Of a stretch of 18,954 bases of DNA, positions 1-6,928 are shown in pieces; the stretch's first letter is position 1, and each line of letters begins with the position of its first letter. The notes beneath the pieces are model-generated. The model was not told where the DNA came from. It was given only the letters and a program-made list of their open reading frames with translations, and made no database searches. Both the position numbers and the translations under genes were made by a program. Origin of the DNA: Methylothermaceae bacterium (GTDB lineage: Bacteria > Pseudomonadota > Gammaproteobacteria > Methylococcales > Methylothermaceae); the NCBI GenBank assembly GCA_027024125.1, contig JALVSV010000092.1:1-18954 (forward strand), in the 5' to 3' direction.

Positions 1-1221
1 GGTGAGCACGGTCAGGCAGCCGGCTTCCAGCTGCAGGTTCACGCAGTCGAGCACCGGGTTTGTGCAACCGGGATAGCTGAAACTGACGTTGCGCAGTTCG
101 ATGCTCCCCCGACACCCATCCAGGGGTTGGGCATCAGGAAGATCAGCGATGGCCGGGCGCTGGCTGAGCAGGCGTCCCAAATGCTCGGCGCGGGTGAGAC
201 CACGGCTGACTGCAGCCGCCATTTCGTTGATTTTTTCCACCGGTTTGAGCAACTGGATCATGTAGGCGACGAACACCGTCATCTCGCCCAGGGTCAACTG
301 ACCGCGCACCACCATGATGCCGCTGCATCCCATGATCAGCGCCACCGCAAGACCGTTGATCAACTGCATGGCGCGTTCCATGCCTACGGCATCCGCCGTT
401 TCCGCAAGTCCGGCCTGCAGGCTGGCACGGTTCAGGTCGCGGAAACGACGGCGGACATGCTGCTCTGCACCCATCGCCTGTACCGTGTCCATTCCCCTGA
501 CGAATTCATGGGTGAATCCAGCCACCCCGCCTTCCCGGACTCTTTTCAAACGCGAACTTTGGCGCAGCCGGGTGCCTTTGATGCGCACCAGCACGGCCAG
601 AATGACCACCATGATCAGGCCGGCATCGGCCAGCAGGGGCTCGATCATATACATGACCCCCAGCGTAAATACGGTGATGGCCAGATGACGGAAGACCAAT
701 GGCACGGTTTTGCTGAGCAGCCGTACCAGGTGATGGACATCCACCAGGATATGCAGTCCCAGATCCCCGCTGCACCGCTGGGAGCGCTGCTGACATGACA
801 GTGTCTGGAAGTGCTGCAACACCTTGTCCCTAAGGCTCAGCACCATGCGTTCGCGTACCCGGGCGCCTGCCATCTTTTCCGCCGCCCCGCAAAGCGTGGC
901 GAACAGCGCGATCCCGGCATAGCCGGCAGCGAAGACGATCACCAGGTGCTCCCGGCCCGGCACCATGCCGAACTGATCGGATAGCCATTGGATGGTCAAA
1001 ATGAGAGGTTGCGGGAGTCGATGGCCTGCCACCACATGATCGATGATCAACTTCAGGGGCCAGGGCAGCAATACCAGCGCCCCCACTGCCGCGATCCCGA
1101 ACAGATAACCGCGCAACAGGGTCCAGCGACAGGCCCACAAATCCGGCCCCGCCAGCTGCCATACCTGTCGCCAGGGCGTATGTTCCAGGGTGGACGAAGT
1201 CGAATTTTCCTGAACCTTCAC
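1..1221 (-). CDS. ABC exporter, membrane domain plus start of ATPase domain (3' end beyond window)
   Basis: Half-size ABC transporter of the exporter type, expected to sit in the inner membrane and move a lipid-linked, glycan or peptide substrate; the substrate cannot be read from sequence. The frame starts at GTG (1221-1219) and stays open for 407 codons to the window edge. A GGAGG Shine-Dalgarno (1232-1228) sits 6 nt upstream, and the GTG overlaps the TGA of the phosphotransferase gene (GTGA), so translation is probably coupled. Hydrophobic segments lie near residues 38-58, 98-115, 165-210 and 285-330. The C-terminal part begins a nucleotide-binding domain at about residue 372, with an A-loop aromatic residue in FSYPG (Y383). 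The visible protein ends at LTVLT, just where the Walker A motif should follow, so Walker A, the signature motif and Walker B are outside the window. Frame and family are clear; substrate is unknown. Confidence 0.9.
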   Translation of the reverse strand, partial: MKVQENSTSSTLEHTPWRQVWQLAGPDLWACRWTLLRGYLFGIAAVGALVLLPWPLKLIIDHVVAGHRLPQPLILTIQWLSDQFGMVPGREHLVIVFAAGYAGIALFATLCGAAEKMAGARVRERMVLSLRDKVLQHFQTLSCQQRSQRCSGDLGLHILVDVHHLVRLLSKTVPLVFRHLAITVFTLGVMYMIEPLLADAGLIMVVILAVLVRIKGTRLRQSSRLKRVREGGVAGFTHEFVRGMDTVQAMGAEQHVRRRFRDLNRASLQAGLAETADAVGMERAMQLINGLAVALIMGCSGIMVVRGQLTLGEMTVFVAYMIQLLKPVEKINEMAAAVSRGLTRAEHLGRLLSQRPAIADLPDAQPLDGCRGSIELRNVSFSYPGCTNPVLDCVNLQLEAGCLTVLT

Positions 1222-2630
1222 TGGCGGCCTCCAGCGACAGACCCCATCCAAACCGGCGGATGCTGTCCCAGGGCGATGTTCCCGGCCAGTCCAAGCAGTG
1301 GTTGCAGCAGCGCCGGTCGCCCGTGTTTCAGGCGGGTGATACTGCGCGCCAGCCTCTCGCTGAGCAACGCGGCGGCCACGTGCCAACGCAAATCATCGGG
1401 ATCGATCTGCCATTGGATGTGGCGGCGGTAGTGAATGAGAAACTGATCGATCATCCGATGGACCGAAGTTCTGTCCAGCCGGCCCAGCAACGACAGATTG
1501 AGCAGGGAGGCGATCAGGCTGCCGAGGTCCTCGAGGGGATCGCCTCGGTGGACGCTGTCCAGATCGATGAGAAATACGCGGCTGCCATCGGACAGGATGT
1601 TCTTCAGGTGCAGATCACCGTGAAGGGTGGCAAGGGGACGCTTGTGTTCCTGTGGCCGGCTATGGATCAAATTCCCGATCACCAGCTCCAGATGCCTCGC
1701 AAGCTCCGGTCTGACCTGAACCACCAGGGTCAGCACCCGCTGCAATTTCGTCAGGCAATCCTGGCTGCCGCCGCCGTCCAATGATGCCAACGGAGTCTGG
1801 TGGAGAGCGGCCACGTTGGCAGCGATCGCCGCCATCTGCCGGTGAAATTCCGGCTCTTTCCGCAGCTGATCCAAGGCCGGTATTCCTGCCACCTCCCGCT
1901 GCCAGAACATTTTCCAGTGCTCAAGATAGTTCAGCGGCCGGGGAATCGACAGCCGTCCCTGCCGACGTGCGGTGCTCTGCCACAACTGCGCCATCGCCCG
2001 CATGGTGCGTGCACCCTGATCGTTGTAGTACGTTTTTCCGTACAGGACCGGGTGGTGGACTTCGCCGGTGACGGCATGAGTCAGCCTGAACCCGACCCGT
2101 ACGCAGCAGCTGTGTTCCGGAAGGTAATGGACGATTGTCGAACGCAAATGGGAAACCTGCCATTGTTTCCCCCAGTGGGAGGCCACCACGCCGGGCAGGA
2201 TGTCACGGGCCATGCCGGACTGGTCGCAGATCATGGGGAGGGCGGTCAGTTTTCTGTCATTGGGAAACGACCAGATCAGACAATCGAACTCGGGCAAATG
2301 AATCAGCGATGGCGCGATGCCATTTTCCGGCCTGCCCCCCCTGAGTGCCTTGGCATGGCGGCTGTATGATCCGCCTGGTTCGTAAAACCGGGCGCTGAGC
2401 AGCAGCTGTGCAGGGCTGCCGTCATCCGCCTTCGACAGCTGCAAGCGGTAGCAGACCAGGCAGTTTTTTCCCGGCTTGTATTTGACCCGGTCTATATCGC
2501 AACGCCGGATCAGATAATCGAGCCCTGGAAATACCTTGGCCTGCAGCACGTGCGCCATCCTTCCGCTGTCGAGCGCCAGGGACATATGCCGGATCACGGG
2601 ATCCTGGAAGGAAACCTGCACCGGTGTCAT
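1218..2630 (-). CDS. Aminoglycoside-phosphotransferase/choline-kinase-fold protein, polysaccharide-locus type
   Basis: A 470-residue predicted cytoplasmic small-molecule kinase. The catalytic loop HGDLHLKN (H337, D339, N344) and the metal-binding segment LIDLD (about 354-358) match the Brenner HxDxxxxN and ID.D motifs of the APH/choline kinase family. The long N-terminal half has two similar segments, YKPGKNCLVCYRL (51-63) and YLPEHSCCVRVGFRL (169-183). Only the second is followed by a lysine in a plausible ATP-binding position (YGKTY, K199), so the first may be a degenerate N-lobe duplicate. Start and stop both overlap neighbours by 4 bp: ATGA with the heparinase gene and GTGA with the ABC gene. 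That context suggests it phosphorylates a sugar, lipid or polymer precursor rather than an antibiotic. Family assignment is firm; substrate is unknown. Confidence 0.85.
   Translation of the reverse strand: MTPVQVSFQDPVIRHMSLALDSGRMAHVLQAKVFPGLDYLIRRCDIDRVKYKPGKNCLVCYRLQLSKADDGSPAQLLLSARFYEPGGSYSRHAKALRGGRPENGIAPSLIHLPEFDCLIWSFPNDRKLTALPMICDQSGMARDILPGVVASHWGKQWQVSHLRSTIVHYLPEHSCCVRVGFRLTHAVTGEVHHPVLYGKTYYNDQGARTMRAMAQLWQSTARRQGRLSIPRPLNYLEHWKMFWQREVAGIPALDQLRKEPEFHRQMAAIAANVAALHQTPLASLDGGGSQDCLTKLQRVLTLVVQVRPELARHLELVIGNLIHSRPQEHKRPLATLHGDLHLKNILSDGSRVFLIDLDSVHRGDPLEDLGSLIASLLNLSLLGRLDRTSVHRMIDQFLIHYRRHIQWQIDPDDLRWHVAAALLSERLARSITRLKHGRPALLQPLLGLAGNIALGQHPPVWMGSVAGGRQ
1228..1232 (-). promoter_or_regulatory. 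Shine-Dalgarno GGAGG for the ABC exporter GTG start
   Basis: On the minus strand GGAGG is followed by 6 nt and then GTG. It lies inside the 3' end of the phosphotransferase gene. It decides the start of an ABC gene that has no ATG near its beginning. Confidence 0.7.
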
Positions 2631-4615
2631 GACGGTTCTCCTGCCGTTGCCAGCGTCCGCCCGGCAAGGTCCATCCTGTCGCCATTGAGGACAAAAGCGT
2701 GCAGAGGCCGTCCCCGGCTATCCAGACGCAAAAAACCGAAACGACCCCGGAACCCGATCTCCTGGTCATTCCATTGCTCGCCCTTATCTCCATGGGCGAT
2801 GAAGTAATAATCATTCACCACTTGCCCGTGACGCTGCAGGTGACAATGAAAAGCGCTGCATCCTTCCCCTGCCGGCAAAGGGTTGATCACGACCCGAGGG
2901 GCGTGCTGTGCGTAGGGGAAGAGCAGGGTCTGAAACAGCGCCCTGCGGCCGTGACAGTCATAGCGCAGCACTGGAATGGGGTGCTTGCTGCCATACACCG
3001 GCGAAAACCATCCTTTGTCCACCCGGAAGCGGGTTGCCACTTCGGTCTGGACCACCAACAGGTTTGGGCTGTCGGCAAACTGCCCATGGCCGGGGGTCCA
3101 CAGCTGAACATTTCCATCCGCCTCAGGGGAAAGATGAAAGCGCAGGCAGTAGTCGTGCCCGACGTCGTCCTCCAGATAATCGCAGATCAGCCAGTATTCG
3201 CTCAGGGCGAAGAAGACCTTGCGATGATGGATCGCGCTGTATTCGTGGCTGCGGGCGATGCCATGGATGAAATCGAAATGCCGGGTGGTGACAAATTCTC
3301 TCAGTTCGGCAACCGGATGGGGGCCGGTGATTCTGAACTTGCCGTGCCGGGGACTGTATTCATAGCGGGCCTGGTCCTTACCATCCACCTGGACGGTGTT
3401 GTGGGAGGCTGTACAGCGAAATCTTACCCGCCAGTTGGTTTCTCCACTTTCGTCGTAGGTATATCGGCCAGGATCGACGACCAGTGAACGTCCATGGGCG
3501 GCCACCTCGATATTGAGCAGATCCAGGTGGCCGTGATTGCCGGCACCCAGGGGGCCGCAATCGAAAATCAGGTAGCGGCCATCGGTGTAATGTTCATCCC
3601 TGCTTTGCCAGGGGCTTCGAAGAATGTAATATCCACCGACGGCAAAGCCGCGCGAACGTTGCTGCGGCGCCTGGCCGGACTGGCCAAAGGTCGTGACGAA
3701 GCGCAGCCTGGGATCCGGATAGAGCTTGTCAGCCTGAACCAGGAGTTCATGAAAACAGCCTGTGTCTCCGTCGCTCAGGGAGGGGATAGCACCGTCGGGC
3801 TTGTGCACCCAAAGGGAGAATTGCAGGGCCCGGCGAATGGCCAAGTCGAATTCGGCAGGAAAATGGATTTCGTTGTCCACCGCCAGCTGTTTCACCGCCA
3901 GGAAATTTTTCAACACCGTGTGGTGGTAGAAGGTGGACAGTTCGCAGTGCACACCATCCGGCAGGATATCTTGTTGGGCGTTTTCGGTCAGTGCCTCGAC
4001 AGAGAACGCCAGCCACTCACCAGCCTGGCGGAATTCGGGAAACACCACCGCGGCAAGAAACAAGGTATAGAGCTCAAGGGTTCGGTGATTGCGGGCAGAG
4101 GTCAGATGATGACGCAGATAATCCAGCTGTCGATGGAGGGAATCCAGGAACCTCATCAGGAAATCTGACGGGATGCATGGCTCCGGAATGGTGTGGACGA
4201 AGTAATGGAAGGCAAAGATCCAGTTTTGGATTCGCCTGCCGGTCACATCGCTGGCGATGAAGCCCGGCTCCACCTGGGCAATCCAGGACTCGGTCAAACA
4301 AACCCACTGGTCCCGGTAACGGATATCGCCTGTGCGCCGAAAATGCAGCCCCAGGCCCACGAAGTAATAGCACTTGTGGAGCAATATCTGCCACTCGATG
4401 TCACGGCTGGGATTGGCAAGCCAATCGATGCCCCCGGGGTAGCAGTGACGCTCATGATTGAAGGTAAACGCATTATCGAGGACATCGTCGATCAGGTTCT
4501 TTTCCAGATGCTCGTCATCGACCTGGGGGCGGAAACGGATGTGAGGCCGATGATGGAAATGCTCCAATAACTGCCTGGGAGAAAAACCGTCATACGGCCG
4601 TTTGAAGATAGCCAT
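2627..4615 (-). CDS. Heparinase II/III-like family protein (polysaccharide lyase fold)
   Basis: A 662-residue protein with an N-terminal (alpha/alpha) toroid-like region and a C-terminal beta-sandwich, the layout of heparinase II/III and alginate lyases, which cleave uronate-containing glycans by beta-elimination. Candidate catalytic positions are RNHRTLE (N176, H177, E181), the ELSTFYHH segment (E225, Y230, H231), GNHGHLD (H361, H363, D365) and ASHNTV (H405). I chose ATG 4615 because a strong GGAGGAG sits 8 nt upstream. An in-frame ATG at 4690 would add 25 residues but has no ribosome site. No signal peptide is visible, which is unusual for a lyase expected to meet exported polymer. It is the first gene of the operon with the phosphotransferase and ABC exporter, and a promoter-like motif (4721-4753) lies about 106 nt upstream. 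It may trim or modify the cell's own polymer; lyase activity is inferred from the fold. Confidence 0.88.
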   Translation of the reverse strand: MAIFKRPYDGFSPRQLLEHFHHRPHIRFRPQVDDEHLEKNLIDDVLDNAFTFNHERHCYPGGIDWLANPSRDIEWQILLHKCYYFVGLGLHFRRTGDIRYRDQWVCLTESWIAQVEPGFIASDVTGRRIQNWIFAFHYFVHTIPEPCIPSDFLMRFLDSLHRQLDYLRHHLTSARNHRTLELYTLFLAAVVFPEFRQAGEWLAFSVEALTENAQQDILPDGVHCELSTFYHHTVLKNFLAVKQLAVDNEIHFPAEFDLAIRRALQFSLWVHKPDGAIPSLSDGDTGCFHELLVQADKLYPDPRLRFVTTFGQSGQAPQQRSRGFAVGGYYILRSPWQSRDEHYTDGRYLIFDCGPLGAGNHGHLDLLNIEVAAHGRSLVVDPGRYTYDESGETNWRVRFRCTASHNTVQVDGKDQARYEYSPRHGKFRITGPHPVAELREFVTTRHFDFIHGIARSHEYSAIHHRKVFFALSEYWLICDYLEDDVGHDYCLRFHLSPEADGNVQLWTPGHGQFADSPNLLVVQTEVATRFRVDKGWFSPVYGSKHPIPVLRYDCHGRRALFQTLLFPYAQHAPRVVINPLPAGEGCSAFHCHLQRHGQVVNDYYFIAHGDKGEQWNDQEIGFRGRFGFLRLDSRGRPLHAFVLNGDRMDLAGRTLATAGEPS

Positions 4616-4623
4616 TGCCTGCG

Positions 4624-4630
4624 CTCCTCC
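4624..4630 (-). promoter_or_regulatory. Strong Shine-Dalgarno GGAGGAG deciding the heparinase-like start
   Basis: GGAGGAG on the minus strand lies 8 nt before ATG 4615. This supports that start over the upstream in-frame ATG at 4690, which lacks a ribosome site. Confidence 0.75.
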
Positions 4631-4720
4631 GACGGTCCCGGTAGGAGATGGCACTAACGCTTCCGCGGCGCAAAAATTTTTGCATTCCATAAGGCAAGTC
4701 GTCGGCTCAATCGTTTGCCT

Positions 4721-4753
4721 GTTTATCCAGCCTGCCGGCTGAAAGGTTCAATC
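4721..4753 (-). promoter_or_regulatory. Candidate promoter: GATTGAACCTT-N14-GGATAAAC
   Basis: On the minus strand GATTGAACCTT (4753-4743) is followed, after 14 nt, by GGATAAAC (4728-4721), about 106 nt before the heparinase-like start. The same 11-mer with the same spacing to GGATTTAC lies upstream of the GT4 gene at 11520-12824. GAACCTT resembles ECF-type -35 elements (GGAACTT-like). A sigma-70 reading (TTGAAC, 18 nt, GATAAA) is also possible. Confidence 0.5.
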
Positions 4754-4859
4754 AAGCGTGGATTGGCAGGGACATACTCCTCGTTGGGGGCCACAGACAA
4801 GGTCTTTCAGTGTGGGAAATGAAACAATGGTGAAATGGGAGGTTGACCTGACTTGGGAA

Positions 4860-4889
4860 CCCCTGATCAGGTCTCATTTAGATCAGGGG
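4860..4889. repeat. Perfect inverted repeat, 9-bp stem (possible hairpin, operator or weak terminator)
   Basis: CCCCTGATC (4860-4868) and GATCAGGGG (4881-4889) are perfect complements around a 12-nt loop. It lies about 80 nt past the stop of the subtilisin-like gene in the transcribed direction. No T-run follows on the minus strand, so a classical intrinsic terminator is not supported. The left arm also overlaps the palindrome CCTGATCAGG (4862-4871), compatible with a protein-binding site. Confidence 0.5.
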
Positions 4890-4892
4890 GTG

Positions 4893-4940
4893 AAATCTTA
4901 AGATCTCTCACATTCATTCGAGACACTGCGTGGATTTCTC
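4893..4940 (+). repeat. Dispersed intergenic repeat, copy 1
   Basis: 48 nt that align with 12880-12928 at 42 of 49 columns (six substitutions and one single-base gap). The shared exact core is GACACTGCGTGGATTTC. Both copies have the same plus-strand orientation and both lie in non-coding DNA upstream of a minus-strand polysaccharide gene. Function is unknown. Confidence 0.75.
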
Positions 4941-4941
4941 A

Positions 4942-4953
4942 CTGACCGGTCAG
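4942..4953. repeat. 12-bp perfect palindrome CTGACCGGTCAG
   Basis: A perfect dyad directly beside repeat copy 1 and 15 nt beyond the stop of the subtilisin-like gene. It resembles a binding site for a dimeric regulator, but no regulator can be assigned. Confidence 0.45.
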
Positions 4954-4967
4954 GTCCTGCCTATGAC

Positions 4968-6218
4968 TTACTCGATTATTTTCAACGCCATGCTGGCATC
5001 GACCACAGACAGTGGCTGACGGCTGTAGGCCCGCCAGACGACGTTCTGGATATCGGAGGGGGAGAGCTTGGGCTGCACCTGCAACAGCAGGGCGATGAGC
5101 CCGGATATGTGGGCGGTGGAAGCCGAGCTGCCGGAAATGAGATTGTAAGTTGCGCCGGGAAAAGTGGTGAGGATTTTCTCCCCGGGCGCGGCGACGCATC
5201 TTTTCCTGTCGGCCTGGGGGTCGGAAGGAATATAGCCGGGTTGACGAACTGTGATCACCTCGGGCATATCGGCGGGAAAGCCTGACTCTTGACCATACTG
5301 TTGAGGTTCTGCTGCCACGACGATGATGCCCTGATCCACCGCCTTCTCGATCAGGCGGCGCAACAAAGGATCCTCAGGACCGGTCAGGCTCAGGTTGATG
5401 ATGTCTGGATGCAGCTGAATGGCAGTATTCAATGCCAGCGCCAGCGTGAGTGAGTTGCACTGGGCTTCCAAATCACCCGGATTTTCAGACCAACAGGCCC
5501 GCAAAGGCCATAGCTTCACATCCGGCGCCACTCCCACGATACCTTCTTCATTGGACTGGGCGGCGATGATACCGGCCATAGCAGTGCCGTGGATCTCTTT
5601 GGGGAATTCACCTGATGGGGATTGAATAAAATTCCGGTACAGGCCGATTTGGTCCTTGAGATCGGGGTGATCGAGATCGACGCCGGTGTCGATCAAGGCG
5701 ATAGAGACTTCCCTACCGGTAGTCCGGCTGTGGATCGAATCGATGCGCATCTGCCGCAGGTTGCTCTGCAACGGAAAGTAGGGATCGCGGTGGGGCAGCA
5801 TCTGAGTCCGGTAGCGCATCACAGGTTGCGAGATCGTCAACCTTTGGTCGCTGCTCAATTCGGCAAGCACCTTTTCCAAAGGTTTGTCAGCAGGAGCCAC
5901 CATCACGGCGCAATGCTCGCCCAGTTCAGTAATGGGCCATTGGGTGGCAACTTCCAACTGGTGTTGCTTTGCCAGTTGATTGACGATTTTCCTGGCCCAG
6001 GTTGAACTCTGGTAGCTGCCGCGGCGCCGGTAACTGCGCCCGGGCCCGCCCCGGATCACCCTGGTCAGGGTACGATCGGGAAAACCGATCATGACTAACC
6101 TCTCCTGTGGAAGGCTGTCAATATTGACCAGGAAAAGTTCGTCCTCTGCCGAAATGACAATCGGGCTCAAAAGAACAAGCCAGGCCAGGAGCAGACAACG
6201 TTTGAAGTCAGCAATCAT
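4968..6218 (-). CDS. Secreted subtilisin-like (S8) peptidase with unusual oxyanion-hole region
   Basis: A 416-residue S8-family protein. An N-terminal hydrophobic segment ending near ISA (about 8-24) is a likely signal peptide, so it should act in the periplasm or outside. Residues about 75-140 look like an inhibitory prodomain. The triad is Asp177 (ALIDTGVDLDHPDL), His210 (EIHGTAMAG) and Ser365 (SGSSAST). The usual AAGN segment that supplies the oxyanion-hole Asn reads AAEP (302-305), and the usual GTSMAxPH reads GSSASTAH, so activity may be altered or lost. ATG 6218 overlaps the anti-sigma stop by 4 bp (ATGA), making it the third gene of a sigma/anti-sigma/protease operon. It could cleave the anti-sigma periplasmic domain, or be an effector or sensor; this is inference. 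Confidence 0.9.
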   Translation of the reverse strand: MIADFKRCLLLAWLVLLSPIVISAEDELFLVNIDSLPQERLVMIGFPDRTLTRVIRGGPGRSYRRRGSYQSSTWARKIVNQLAKQHQLEVATQWPITELGEHCAVMVAPADKPLEKVLAELSSDQRLTISQPVMRYRTQMLPHRDPYFPLQSNLRQMRIDSIHSRTTGREVSIALIDTGVDLDHPDLKDQIGLYRNFIQSPSGEFPKEIHGTAMAGIIAAQSNEEGIVGVAPDVKLWPLRACWSENPGDLEAQCNSLTLALALNTAIQLHPDIINLSLTGPEDPLLRRLIEKAVDQGIIVVAAEPQQYGQESGFPADMPEVITVRQPGYIPSDPQADRKRCVAAPGEKILTTFPGATYNLISGSSASTAHISGLIALLLQVQPKLSPSDIQNVVWRAYSRQPLSVVDASMALKIIE

Positions 6219-6928
6219 GATTGACCTCCCGGGGGCGGTTCCCCGTCTGCAACAGGCAGGGCTGGTTCGGCAAAAATCACCTGGGGCATGGCACGCAACC
6301 TTTTCGGGGCCTGTTGCATATTGACTGAACTGCCAAAGCGTACCACGTAGCTGCTGTGGCCTTCCATGGATCCACCGTGAATGATATCGACACCTTCCGC
6401 CAGCGGCTGCAACAATTTGTGTAATCGCCGCCTGTCGATTTCGGTAGACAAAATGATGCGAATGTCATTCTTTTGGAAACGGCTCTGAGGGGACATCGAC
6501 AACGTGCGATATTCCGTGTCCAGCATCCTGGCCAGCCACAATTGCCCTGCCAATAACACCAACATCGGTATCAGCAGTACCACCACAGTCATCGCTGCTG
6601 TCAGCGGGGAAGAAAAAAACCGATCCAGCGAAGGAAGCCTGAAACGCACTTTGTCAGGCTCATTAGCCTGGTGGTTTCCTTTTGCTTCAACCTGTTGCCA
6701 GAATTTATCCATGGCAGCCTCGGTGGACACACCCATATCGGGGGCCTGCTCAATCGTTTGGGCCAACCGGCTCAGACGGGACAAGGTCTTGCGGCACAAA
6801 GCGCAATTCTGCAGATGGATTTTCACCGTCTTGCGCTCGGCTTCGCTCAAGGTGCCGTTGATATACCACGGCAACAACAGATCGACCTGTTGATGCACCT
6901 GTTTATTGGGAAGGGGAAAAACTTTCAT
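6215..6928 (-). CDS. Zinc-finger anti-sigma factor with a subtilisin-prodomain-like periplasmic domain
   Basis: A 237-residue single-pass membrane protein. The N-terminus has a zinc-binding anti-sigma motif (H38, C42, C45 in HLQNCALC) preceded by LLPWYINGTLS, a pattern typical of ECF anti-sigma factors. A transmembrane helix spans about 109-133. The periplasmic part (about 155-224) starts RIILSTEID and ends with PQVIFAEPALP, which resembles the fold and the closing PxVxxAEP signature of subtilisin propeptides (I9/fervidolysin-prodomain type). It should hold the ECF sigma inactive at the inner membrane until a signal arrives. Its ATG shares one base with the sigma stop (TAATG), and its stop overlaps the protease start, so all three are probably made in fixed ratio. 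The anti-sigma call is strong; the prodomain call rests on pattern resemblance. Confidence 0.88.
   Translation of the reverse strand: MKVFPLPNKQVHQQVDLLLPWYINGTLSEAERKTVKIHLQNCALCRKTLSRLSRLAQTIEQAPDMGVSTEAAMDKFWQQVEAKGNHQANEPDKVRFRLPSLDRFFSSPLTAAMTVVVLLIPMLVLLAGQLWLARMLDTEYRTLSMSPQSRFQKNDIRIILSTEIDRRRLHKLLQPLAEGVDIIHGGSMEGHSSYVVRFGSSVNMQQAPKRLRAMPQVIFAEPALPVADGEPPPGGQS

Larger units (their letters stand above)
4616..4967. other. 352-bp non-coding region between the subtilisin-like and heparinase-like genes
   Basis: No credible gene on either strand. It holds the candidate promoter at 4721-4753, a hairpin at 4860-4889, one copy of a dispersed 48-bp repeat (4893-4940) and a perfect 12-bp palindrome (4942-4953). 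The 7-mer TCAGGTC or its complement occurs at 4845-4851, 4867-4873 and 4950-4956. It therefore looks regulatory, serving the minus-strand operon that starts at 4615, and it may also contain the end of the upstream sigma/anti-sigma/protease transcript. Confidence 0.6.

Noticed and set aside
127..798. 223-codon plus-strand open frame
   Set aside because: It is antisense to the ABC exporter frame, which reads as a coherent transporter in GTG-started minus frame; the plus-strand product has no domain and is His/Gln-rich low-complexity.
830..1294. 154-codon minus-strand frame starting with ATG
   Set aside because: A shifted frame over the ABC gene; its Arg/Gly/Ala-rich product has no membrane segments, whereas the overlapping GTG frame encodes a normal ABC membrane domain.
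2699..3487. Long plus-strand frames over the heparinase-like gene (also 3494-4168)
   Set aside because: Antisense shadows; the minus strand carries clear family motifs throughout.
4616..4967. Possible small RNA or riboswitch in the intergenic region
   Set aside because: Hairpins exist, but no pattern of a known riboswitch or sRNA was recognised, and no terminator T-run follows the stem.
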